A stretch of 36,211 nt of DNA, taken from NCBI GenBank assembly GCA_016930835.1, contig JAFGGA010000078.1:1-36211 (forward strand). The letters run 5' to 3'. A program made the position numbers and the translations under genes. How positions within the stretch are numbered: the first letter of the stretch is position 1; each line of letters starts with the position of its first letter. Of this stretch, positions 1 to 7,732 are shown piece by piece. Under the pieces are notes generated by a model. It had not been told where the DNA came from. It saw nothing but the letters and a program-made list of their open reading frames with translations, and searched no databases. This DNA is from Deltaproteobacteria bacterium. Lineage in GTDB: Bacteria; Desulfobacterota; DSM-4660; Desulfatiglandales; HGW-15.

Positions 1-1
1 G

Positions 2-634
2 AATATCGGCGGCGCCCGGAAGGGTGTCGAGGATATGGGCGTGCTGGGGAATCCCATGAAATATTCCATGGTCATGGCCGAAAATGAGGAAGACAGCCCC
101 TGGGAGCCCCTGCATGTGGAATACGGTTTTGAGAGATCCGACAGTACCTTGACCGTATTTTTCCCCAACAGCTACTCCCAATTCTGGCACTACAGCTCAG
201 ATGATAAAGGCATTCTGCGAACCATCACCAGCAACGCCCAGCCCGGAAGGGGAGGACTCTGCTGCCTGATGATAACACCCGAGCACGCCAGGACCCTTGC
301 CGAGAACAACTGGACAAAGCAGGAGATAAGGGAACACATTGCGGAATACGCGCGTGTACCGGCCTATCTTCATCAGGACTTCTGGGGCTCGTTTTTCCCC
401 GTAAAAAAGCGGCCCCCGGTCAACCGGGAAGATCCAATGGGGATCTTTAAGGCCCACCTGATCAGGATTGTTGTCATGGGTGGACATGGCGCCTTCATAG
501 GCATGGCGGTGGGAGGCGGATCAAACCTATCCAAAAAGGTGGATTTTGTCACTAAAAAGGTTGATCTGCCTAAAAACTGGGACAGGCTTGTGGCTAAATA
601 TAAAAGCCTGGTTCCTGTCTATGTTAGGGGGTAG
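2..634 (+). CDS. UGSC-type protein, C-terminal domain (5' end outside window)
   Basis: The reading frame is open from the first bases of the window, so the gene begins upstream and only about 210 C-terminal residues are visible. They align with the C-terminal domain of the two UGSC-family proteins downstream. The shared features are an N-I-G-G-A-R stretch, then G-N-P-M-K-Y...A-E-N-E-E-D-S-P-W, corresponding to G-Y-P-M-S-W...A-E-D-E-E in the gene at 2583, then a GF turn, and a final V-D-L-P-K-N-W-D-R-L motif matching LPANWDEL. It is therefore a third paralog, or a stand-alone version of that domain. Whether it carries its own selenocysteine cannot be seen. The rhodanese gene follows after 52 nt on the same strand. 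The function of the domain is not known to me. Confidence 0.8.
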   Translation, partial: NIGGARKGVEDMGVLGNPMKYSMVMAENEEDSPWEPLHVEYGFERSDSTLTVFFPNSYSQFWHYSSDDKGILRTITSNAQPGRGGLCCLMITPEHARTLAENNWTKQEIREHIAEYARVPAYLHQDFWGSFFPVKKRPPVNREDPMGIFKAHLIRIVVMGGHGAFIGMAVGGGSNLSKKVDFVTKKVDLPKNWDRLVAKYKSLVPVYVRG

Positions 635-686
635 ATTACGTCAGATTTGATTCTTCATTAACCAGATTATGTAAAGGGAGAATAAA

Positions 687-1112
687 ATGGAAATTTTCAG
701 AAAAACTACTGTTATTCATTTATTAATATGTATTCAGGTTTTTGGACTGGCTTCTCATTCTTTTAGTGCGGATGTTCAACTTCCCCGTATCACGATAGAA
801 GGATTAAAAAACCTGATGGATAACGGGGCTGATATTGTGATTATAGATACCCAGCCCAAAAAATTGTATGAAATGGGCGGGCATATCAAAGGCGCTGTTT
901 CTCTTCCCTGGGCAAAGGAAATAGATTACGCCGATGTTCGAAAATTGCCTTCGGACAAACCACTCATCCTATACTGCGATTGCGGTCCAGGAGAAGAAGC
1001 CAGCAACAATGTCGGTAACCAGCTGATGGAATTGGGGTTTAAGAATGTCAAAATTTTGGCTGATCCATCCATCAGGGGATGGAAAGAAAAAGGTTATCCC
1101 ATAGAAAAGTAA
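687..1112 (+). CDS. Exported single-domain rhodanese-like protein
   Basis: A 141-residue protein with an N-terminal signal peptide (hydrophobic residues about 10-25, cleavage near SFSA-D) and one rhodanese domain from about residue 33. The substrate loop follows the strand L-I-L-Y-C and reads C-D-C-G-P-G-E-E-A-S, so a catalytic-type Cys is present. The loop is of the two-cysteine kind rather than classical CRxGxR. Single-domain rhodaneses carry sulfane sulfur as a persulfide; an exported one would act in the periplasm. The start is fixed by a GGGAG ribosome site 6 nt upstream. The cytochrome gene follows after 6 nt, so the two are probably co-transcribed. The sulfur donor and acceptor are unknown. 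Confidence 0.85.
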   Translation: MEIFRKTTVIHLLICIQVFGLASHSFSADVQLPRITIEGLKNLMDNGADIVIIDTQPKKLYEMGGHIKGAVSLPWAKEIDYADVRKLPSDKPLILYCDCGPGEEASNNVGNQLMELGFKNVKILADPSIRGWKEKGYPIEK

Positions 1113-1118
1113 GTTGTC

Positions 1119-1619
1119 ATGCAAAAGCGAAAGAACTATATGAGGCCGGTCATGCAATCCGGAAAGGCTGTTAAGTTATGTATTCTCTTATGGTTCCTTT
1201 TCTGGATTCCATACCTTTCAGGTAAAGATTCACTCGCTGAAATCTACGGTTGTTTTGGAGGTTGGAAAGCCTGTGCTGAATGCCATGATACGGAAACCAA
1301 AGGATGGCAAAAGACGAGACATGCCGTTGCGTTTGAAAGCCTTAAGAAATCAGGGCAACAGGATCTGCCTGATTGTATTCAGTGTCATGTTGTCGGGTAT
1401 GATAAATATGGCGGGTTTCTGGATCATGAATTGACCCCCGAACTTGCAGGTGTTCAATGCGAGAACTGCCATGGCCCCGATAAGGAACACATTCAGAACC
1501 CTGACGATGGTAAGATAATAGCCGTTCCTGAAATGGAACTATGCCGTAAATGTCATACTGCCATTCAGGATCCAGGATTTGACTATGCGGAAAAGGTAAA
1601 ATTTTCACATGGAGATTAA
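1119..1619 (+). CDS. Small tetrahaem cytochrome c (cytochrome c-554 type)
   Basis: A 166-residue protein with a basic N-terminus, one hydrophobic export segment (about residues 18-34) and four CxxCH haem c sites: CAECH (52-56), CIQCH (86-90), CENCH (114-118) and CRKCH (142-146). Additional His residues can serve as distal ligands. The segment ELAGVQCENCHGP is typical of the cytochrome c-554/multihaem family of anaerobic electron carriers. It is probably periplasmic and shuttles electrons between a quinol-linked donor and neighbouring redox proteins. It lies 6 nt after the rhodanese gene and 32 nt before the DUF1573 selenoprotein gene, which suggests it supplies or removes electrons for them. 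The start codon is uncertain: the ribosome site is weak and a second ATG lies at 1140. Confidence 0.88.
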   Translation: MQKRKNYMRPVMQSGKAVKLCILLWFLFWIPYLSGKDSLAEIYGCFGGWKACAECHDTETKGWQKTRHAVAFESLKKSGQQDLPDCIQCHVVGYDKYGGFLDHELTPELAGVQCENCHGPDKEHIQNPDDGKIIAVPEMELCRKCHTAIQDPGFDYAEKVKFSHGD

Positions 1620-1651
1620 CCATTTCGATATATATTGAAAGAGAAAAATTG

Positions 1652-2413
1652 ATGTATGGAAAGCGCAAAATAAAAAGAGCATATAAAAACCTGATCAAAA
1701 TTGGTTTATTTTTTATCCTCCTGTTAAATGGTCATATCATCGCGGCGGGTGCTGGCGCGAAGATCGAGGTTGATAAATCCATTTTTGATTTCAATGAAAT
1801 AGATGAAGGTCCCCCGGCTGTTGCCTACGCACATCTGAAGAATACCGGCGATTTCGATGTAACAATCGAAGAGGTAATCTCAACATGAGCTTGTACCCAT
1901 CCGGTGCTTGGAAAGCGCTTATTGAAATCCGAAGAAGAAACAATATTAAAAATTATTTATCAAACATTGAACAGACCGGGACCATTTGAAAAAAGGGTTT
2001 TCCTGTTCACCAACATTCCCGATCAAAAGGAGATTACCATTACGATTAAAGGGATGGTCAGAGAGGCGCCTGTACCGAAGATAAGGGTTGAGCCGCGGAA
2101 GTTAAGACTGGGCTTAATAAATACAAATTCGGTCAGTAACCTGAGCTGTCGAATCACGAATGAAGGGCGAGAACCCCTAACGATAACTAAGATTCATATG
2201 ATCGAAGGAGATACGGTATATTTTGATGGAAAAAAACAAGGCAACCTTGTAATCAAGCCAAAGGAATCCACTAGCATAAAAATTGATTTTACTCCCATGA
2301 CGGAAGGGCCTTTTACACGAGTAATCTTTTTTGAAACCAATGCTAAGAATGCACGGAACGGACGTTACGCAATCATGGTCATTGGTGAAGCATTGAAGGA
2401 AGGATCTTGGTAG
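1652..2413 (+). CDS. DUF1573-domain selenoprotein with Sec-Ala-Cys motif (UGA at 1886-1888)
   Basis: A 253-residue exported protein if the in-frame TGA at 1886-1888 is read as selenocysteine (residue 79); otherwise two abutting ORFs in the same frame. Residues about 13-32 form a signal peptide. The following part matches DUF1573: an NTG...V-T-I strand, the motif position, then G-P-F-E-K-R-V-F-L-F-T-N and I-T-I-K-G. DUF1573 proteins normally carry Cys-Gly-Cys-Thr here; this one reads Sec-Ala-Cys-Thr, so the UGA falls exactly on the conserved first cysteine. A second beta-sandwich repeat occupies about residues 120-253. A hairpin at 1903-1919 sits where a bacterial SECIS would. The ATG at 1652 was chosen over the TTG at 1649. 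Decay by a point mutation is possible but unlikely, since the frame stays open and conserved and two other recoded UGAs lie nearby. Confidence 0.8.
1903..1919 (+). promoter_or_regulatory. Candidate bacterial SECIS hairpin in the DUF1573 gene
   Basis: A 7-bp stem (G-U, G-C, U-G, G-C, C-G, U-A, U-A) encloses GGA, or UGGAA if the closing U-A pair is open. The loop starts 21 nt after the UGA at 1886-1888 and carries G in its first two bases, as bacterial SelB-binding hairpins usually do. The stem is weaker than in the two UGSC genes and an alternative fold (1889-1916) exists, so this is the least certain of the three. Confidence 0.55.
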
Positions 2414-2437
2414 AACAAGTGATATGCATTAGAAAGG

Positions 2438-2447
2438 AAGGAGGTGA
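2438..2447 (+). promoter_or_regulatory. Full-length Shine-Dalgarno sequence without a following gene
   Basis: AAGGAGGTGA is complementary over 10 nt to the usual 16S 3' end. The only start codon behind it opens ATG-ATG-TAA at 2461, a two-codon frame, and no longer ORF uses the site. It lies 24 nt after the DUF1573 stop and 135 nt before the UGSC gene. It may be a relic of a lost small gene or a ribosome-loading leader. Confidence 0.4.
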
Positions 2448-2582
2448 ATTAGAAAAGTAAATGATGTAAAAGTGTCAAGTGCTATTTGGAGTAAAGTTTC
2501 GAGCAGCGTTGGAAACGAAAATAATTTATTGTAATTTTTTTGGAAGGTTTTGAAAACAAATAAAATAAGGAGTGTGAGAATA

Positions 2583-4469
2583 ATGAAAAGAAAAAACACT
2601 TTTATGGTTGGATGCCTGATATTTCTATTCTTACTATCTTCCATTTCCTTGGTGGCTTCACCTCAAAAAGAAGTTTCCTTGGAGGTGGTGAAACCCTATG
2701 GTCAGTCAACTGTTCCGATGATAAAAATAGCCTCTCGCCTGGATACCCTGGAGGGCAAGAAGATTGCTGTTGTAGGCAACAGCTTTATGGCCGATGTAAC
2801 ACATCCCGAAATCAAAAACCTGATCCTTAAGAACTACCCCACGGCAACAGTATATTTGCAGCAAGAGGTGGGCTCCGCTGAGCATTATCCGGCGCCCGGC
2901 ACTACAAATGAGAGAGTAAAGGCATTTCAGAAGAAGCTCAAGGATTTGAAGGTGGATGCCGTAATAAGTGGGAATGGCGGCTGAGGTGTATGCACTCCTG
3001 GAGAGACGGGATCTCTCATAGCCGCTGAGTACATTGGCATTCCTGCCGTTACGGTTGCAGGACCGGGTTTTATTGAAACAGTTTATTCTACGGGCATAAA
3101 TAACGGTATTCCTGCGCCGCGAGCCGCCGAGTATCCCGGTGCTTTTGCGTCCCACACAAAAGATGAGTTGATCATGAATACGGGAAAGGTGGTTTGGCCC
3201 CAGATCGTCGAGGCATTGACGAAACCGATAACAAAAGAAGAAATCGCCGAAAAAACAGGAAAATACAGAGAGGCGCCTCAGGATCCAAGAGAGATTGTAT
3301 TCACCGGCACGATGGATGAAGTGAATCAATATTTTTCAAAGAAGCACTGGAGTGACGGGCTGCCCATCGTTCCGCCGACCATAGAAAAGGTTAACGAATT
3401 TCTCAAATATACAGACCACCCCTGGGATGAGACCATAGCCGTGCTCCAGGCCGCATATCGCGACACGAAGGTTTGGCATATCGCGGTCAATGGGGTGATG
3501 GCCGGATGCCCGCCGGAGTACATGCCGCTACTGATAGCATACATAGAAGCCATACCCGACAAAAAGGTCAGGATGAATTATGACAGTACCCATGGGTGGA
3601 TTCCCTATGCTTGGATAAACGGGCCTGTCGCAAGGCAATTGGGCATCGACTGCGGGCAGGGGATGATTACCGAGCCGCAAAACATGGTTCTTGGCCGATT
3701 TCTTAGCCTGGCGGTACAGAATCTTTCCGGCTATTATATAAAAGAAAACAGGATGGGAACCTTTGGTTACCCCATGTCCTGGGCGTTTGCGGAGGATGAA
3801 GAGGCGTGCCGCAAGATCGGCTGGGATCCCTACCATGTACAAAAGGGTTTTGATCTGAATCAGAGCACTTTGACCGCGAGCACCAGCCTTGTATATGGCA
3901 ACAATCTTATCCCCGCCACCGACGATCCTCAGAAGATTATGGAACTTATAGCCTGGGATTTTGTCGAGAAACAGAAGTTTGCCGTCGGTAGTTGCTTTCC
4001 AAGGTTTAATCAGAACTTTAGAACTCTTATGGTTACTGAGTATATAGCTCGTGATCTTGCCTGGAAATATAAAACAAAGGAAGCCTTGGAAACGGATTTA
4101 ATGGCGACCGCAAGGAGAACCGTGCATGAGCGCGCCTTTGCCAGTTACTACGCGCATCCCGGTAGCCGGCCGCCTTATCCATTTCCACAGCACGTACAAA
4201 GGACCATAAAAGATACGCTTGAGCAGGCAGAGAAGACGAAACTACCACCCTGGTACCCGGATGATTTTCCAAGTGAAGTATGGACCGTCCCGGTTATTTG
4301 GCACAAAGGCGACACGGCGATCGTGGTCACCGGGGACCGGTCTAGGAATAAATCGCTGACCTTAAACGGCGCCGGTCACGCCACCGTAGAGATAAAGCTG
4401 CCGGCAAACTGGGATGAACTCATGGAGAAAGCAGGATATCGCCCGCTGAAGGAGTTTTTCCTTAAATAG
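2583..4469 (+). CDS. UGSC-family selenoprotein 1 (UGA at 2982-2984 = Sec134)
   Basis: Read through the in-frame TGA, this is one 628-residue exported protein. Residues 1-27 form a signal peptide. Residues about 45-225 are the UGSC (seleno)protein domain: L-D-T-L-E-G-K-K-I-A-V-V-G-N, then D-A-V-I-S-G-N-G-G-Sec-G-V-C-T, then G-I-P-A-V-T-V. The redox motif is Sec-Gly-Val-Cys. Residues about 237-628 are a second conserved domain: W-S-D-G-L-P-I-V-P-P-T, V-N-G-V-M-A-G-C, I-N-G-P-V-A-R-Q-L-G-I and a terminal LPANWDEL. The substrate is unknown; UGSC proteins are presumed thiol-based redox enzymes. The start at 2583 is chosen because AGGAG lies 10 nt upstream. Normal homologous sequence on both sides of the UGA argues against a pseudogene. 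Confidence 0.9.
2977..3025 (+). promoter_or_regulatory. Candidate SECIS of UGSC selenoprotein 1
   Basis: Immediately after the UGA (2982-2984), GAGAGA (3001-3006) pairs perfectly with TCTCTC (3012-3017) around the loop CGGGA, which starts 22 nt after the codon. An outer stem, GCGGCT (2977-2982) with AGCCGC (3020-3025), closes the structure and includes the U of the UGA. Position and a G-bearing apical loop fit bacterial SelB-binding elements. Confidence 0.75.
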
Positions 4470-4785
4470 CAGTGGCTCACGGCGTAGATGGCTTCAAGCT
4501 GTCGCTCCTATTTTTGATTCTATTATCTACGCCGGTCAATGATCTGATGGCGGAGTTCGGGTATACTTCGCTTCAGAGTTTTTCAGGTAAAAAGAAGAGA
4601 AGTTTTTGACCGCGGAGCATATGGTCAAAGGATTTTCAGGAAACAAGTAGCGGGGCCCGGTAGACTATCAGGTCCCGCTCAATTCAATAAGCAGACCGAC
4701 CGTGTGGCAACCACCGAGTTCCAAGGCTGAACTCCCGGGATAGCTTATATAATATGACGCGTAAGGAAATGATGAGAAAAGGACG
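4470..4785. other. Intergenic region with three inverted repeats
   Basis: No gene is visible between the two UGSC genes. Three inverted repeats are present. CGGCGTAGAT (4480-4489) pairs with its complement at 4525-4534 and could act as a terminator. GCGGGGCC (4650-4657) pairs with 4671-4678. GAGTTC (4716-4721) pairs with 4729-4734 shortly before the next gene. The first about 30 nt resemble the sequence after the stop of the second UGSC gene, so the duplicated unit includes 3' flank. I do not recognise a known riboswitch class. Confidence 0.45.
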
Positions 4786-6706
4786 ATGATTATGATGGAT
4801 ATGTTCCAACAATTGTTAAATATGTCTGATGGAACAGCTATTTGCATGGTCGCCTGTTTTGTCGTGGTGATTTTATTTGCTTTCTGCAGCCCGCCTGATA
4901 CGGCGACATCGAAGCCTCCTGCCGAGCCCGCTTACAGGGTTGTGAGCCCCATCGGGGAGAGCATTGTCGAGATGACGACCATGGCTCCCAGGCTGGATAC
5001 GCTCGCCGGCAAAACAGTCTGCATGGTGTGGAACAACGCGTTCAAGGCTGATGTGACCCTCCCCGCCATCGGGGAGGCACTGAAAAACCAATACCCAAGC
5101 CTCAAGATTGTTCCGTATACCGATATGCCTGATGCCTTTCTGCCCGAGCATCACGGAGCTCCCGGAAAAGAATCTGAGGTCCTGCAAGCGGTTTTCAAGG
5201 AAAAGGGATGCAATGCAGTAATAAGCGGGAATGGTGGTTGAGGCATCTGCACACCGCGTGCGGGTCACGCGGTAGTAGTGGCTGAGCAATCCGGCATTCC
5301 CGGCGCAGTGGTGACCAATCCCGGTTTCAATGAACAGGCGCGCAATTCGGCCAAGGACCATGGCATACCATCCCTCCAGGTCGCCCTGTATCCGGACCCA
5401 TTTGACCTCGAAACGGATGCTCAACTGCAGGAAAAGTCCGCTAAGATCGTTGTTCCTCAGATCATCGACGCACTGACCAAACCAATACCCGCAACGAAAG
5501 ATACCGCTGAGAAAAGGGACGGTAGGGAGATCATGTTCACCGGCACCGTTGATCAGGTCAATCGATACTTCACCGTTAGGGCGTGGAGCGACGGGATGTC
5601 CGTAACCCCGCCGACAACGGAGAAGGTCGAGGCGTTTCTGAAATATACTGATTATCCGCCCGATCAGGAGATAGCGGTGCTTCCGGTCGCGAATCTGAAG
5701 GCTACACTATGGAACATTGCCGTCAATGGCGTGATGGCCGGTTGCCGTTCCGAGCACATGCCTATACTGATTTCGGCGGTTCAGGCCATCGCCGATCCTG
5801 CTTTCAGTTACCGGAACAGCGGTGGCAGCACACATTCTTTCATGAACTTCTTCTGGGTCAATGGGCCGATCGCGAGACAGCTCGGCATCGACCACGGACA
5901 GGGGCTCATTGCGAATCCGGTCAACAGTGTCATCGGCCGGGCCATGAGCCTTATCGGGAGAAACATCGCAGGCCTCAGGATCAAGGAAACCCAGATGGGC
6001 AGTTTCGGGAAGCAACTATCGTGGGTCCTAGCGGAAGATGAAGAGGCGATGATCAAGCTGGGATGGGAACCATACCATATGGATAAAGGGTTTGCAAAGA
6101 ACGCGAACGCCCTGTCCGCGGGGTACAGCACCTTATGGGGCCGCAATCTCATATCCCCTCGACGTCCGATCCGAAGATCCTCATGCAGATCATGGCCTAC
6201 GGGATCGCCACCACGGAAGCCTTTGCCAGCGGGTTCACGGGTCAGAGTCGTCGATACATGCTTGTGGGGCCCGCTGTAGCCAAAATTCTCGCTGATGGGG
6301 GCTATACAAAAAAGAGCCTTAAGAAAGACCTCATTGCAAATGCGCGAAAAATCACCCATGAGGCGGTTTTCTCAAAGGTATATGGCTCGTTTGGCGAGGT
6401 ATACGATTCCTTCGAAGTCGAGCTTGAAAAAGCCCTGAGCAATAAGGATACAGAGAAGGGGAGGCTGCCGCCTCTTGGTACCCCAGATTCCCTGGTTGGG
6501 AAGAGATCGAAACGACGCTGGCCTTAAATGCGGTTGAATTCATCATATGCGGAGACCCGGCAAGAAACAAGGTGCAGACACTGTCGGGCGGCCGCGGCTT
6601 CGCTATCAAGGAAATAGAGCTGCCCGCAAATTGGGATGACCTCATGGAGAAAGCAGGATATCGTCCGTTGCAGAAGTTTTTTTTAAGTAGCGGTGGGTCA
6701 CGTTGA
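4786..6706 (+). pseudogene. UGSC-family selenoprotein 2 (UGA at 5239-5241), frameshifted paralog
   Basis: A tandem paralog of the gene at 2583 with the same order: a hydrophobic N-terminal export segment, the UGSC domain with N-G-G-Sec-G-I-C-T (UGA 5239-5241, Sec152), then the C-terminal domain with W-S-D-G-M-S-V-T-P-P-T and V-N-G-V-M-A-G-C. The frame breaks near 6154 (after N-L-I) and again near 6474 (after L-P-P), each equivalent to a 1-nt deletion. A third likely 1-nt loss lies in the T8 run at 6677-6684, because the paralog ends Phe-Phe-Leu-Lys-stop and AAGTAG is out of frame here. The third frame runs to TGA at 6704-6706. Everything else is well conserved, so this is either a recent pseudogene or the result of sequencing errors at homopolymers. 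Before the frameshifts the gene looks fully functional, SECIS included. Confidence 0.85.
5253..5273 (+). promoter_or_regulatory. Candidate SECIS of UGSC selenoprotein 2
   Basis: A perfect 8-bp stem, ACCGCGTG (5253-5260) with CACGCGGT (5266-5273), encloses CGGGT. The loop begins 19 nt after the UGA. The loop core CGGG is the same as in paralog 1 while the stem bases differ completely yet still pair. That compensatory pattern supports a selected RNA element. Confidence 0.8.
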
Positions 6707-6884
6707 TAGATGATTCGAGATTTACAGAACCAAGAGAAAAAGTAATGAGTCAAAGGCATTAGGTTATACTGGCTCCATCGCTCATACCCTTTTGTTAACT
6801 ACGGTGTCGAGAGCATCCGTTCACATCGAGGTTCCGCGCATCACTATTCATGAGTTCGTTTTAGAAGATTAATGCTCTGGTTTT

Positions 6885-7256
6885 CGTCTGAGATATGATT
6901 TCACCAGATGTTTCCCGGAAAAATGACCCAGGGTTATCCATTCGAGAAGGATGAGGCCACCGCCGAAGAGCTTTTTCGCGATGGCCTTTTCACACACTCC
7001 ATCCCTTTTCTCGAAGGGCCAATACCTGCCCTCCCATGCCTTCCAAATAGATGATCTTGTCTTGCATGTCTACTTTGGGTTTTTCGGGGATGCGGGGCAC
7101 TGGCTGGAAAAAGGTTATTGAAAGGTAGTGTGACGATTTTTTTAGTGAAGCAATAATCTGCCAGATTTCATAATCTTCACACAATGGCCAGTCCTTTTAT
7201 TTAACATACGGATCCCCCGCCGGGCGCTGCCAGCCGACACATCTGATCACATCCAA
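6885..7256 (-). pseudogene. Degraded copy of the MBL-fold hydrolase gene at 12366
   Basis: The minus strand encodes scattered pieces of the C-terminal half of the intact metallo-hydrolase at 12366-13178: D-Y-E-I-W-Q-I-I-A-S-L-K-K, then D-M-Q-D-K-I-I-Y-L-E, then a shifted frame giving E-W-I-T-L-G-H-F-S. The N-terminal half with the metal-binding HxHxDH motif is absent, and the frame is broken at about 6990 and near 7190. It is a partial duplicate that has decayed. It lies just beyond the frameshifted UGSC gene and may mark one edge of a past rearrangement. Confidence 0.75.
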
Positions 7257-7342
7257 TGCTATCGGTTTCGGTGCCGGTATCGAAGCTTCGGGGAATTTGG
7301 AATAACGGCGTTTATCATTTTAACACCGCGATAATCCATTTG

Positions 7343-7732
7343 CTACTTCAGCAGTTCCAGGTAAGGCACCCCCTTTTTTAAACGCACCACACCGGTGACC
7401 GTAATCATTTCTCCGGATGGTTTGGCTGGATTCAAACCTGCCGGAACAGGTCCGTTTACATAAAGACATCCTGACGGACCGACAATCATCCAGTCACTTC
7501 GCGACACTGGCGGCCCCCCTTGGCAAGGTCCTTTCCAGCCCTGAAATTTACCTGCTATGGTAAGGATCTCTGATTCATAACGAGTCGGTTCCTCCAGGAT
7601 CTGTGATAGGACCTCCGATGGTTCCGAAGACAAAAGTGCTTTTTTTGTAACGTTGGGGCCAGAACAGGCACCTATGTCTGTATACATTATTCCCGATATC
7701 AGAAACCAAAATGCGATGTGTCGCCAAGTCAT
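7343..7732 (-). CDS. Small exported protein, possibly OB-fold
   Basis: A 129-residue protein with a signal peptide (residues 1-23; a cysteine at 23 followed by S-G-P could be a lipid attachment site). The mature part is rich in short beta strands: I-L-T-I-A-G-K-F-Q-G-W, D-W-M-I-V-G-P-S-G-C-L-Y-V, then M-I-T-V-T-G-V-V and a final P-Y-L-E-L-L-K. This resembles small periplasmic OB-fold proteins, but I cannot name a family. A GAGGAG site precedes the ATG. The start overlaps the stop of the clostripain-like gene by 4 nt (ATGA), so the two are translationally coupled and probably act together. Confidence 0.7.
   Translation of the reverse strand: MTWRHIAFWFLISGIMYTDIGACSGPNVTKKALLSSEPSEVLSQILEEPTRYESEILTIAGKFQGWKGPCQGGPPVSRSDWMIVGPSGCLYVNGPVPAGLNPAKPSGEMITVTGVVRLKKGVPYLELLK

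Noticed and set aside
2550-2984. A separate short gene ending at the TGA at 2982
   Set aside because: The homologous domain continues in the same frame on the other side, and the paralog has UGA at the same codon with a hairpin; recoding explains both.
2706-3329. Minus-strand ORF of 207 codons
   Set aside because: It is antisense to the UGSC selenoprotein, with no ribosome site or recognisable family; a shadow of the real frame.
4700-4745. Cyclic-di-GMP (GEMM) riboswitch before the second UGSC gene
   Set aside because: A GGCAACC motif and hairpin look superficially similar, but the conserved GEMM core is absent.
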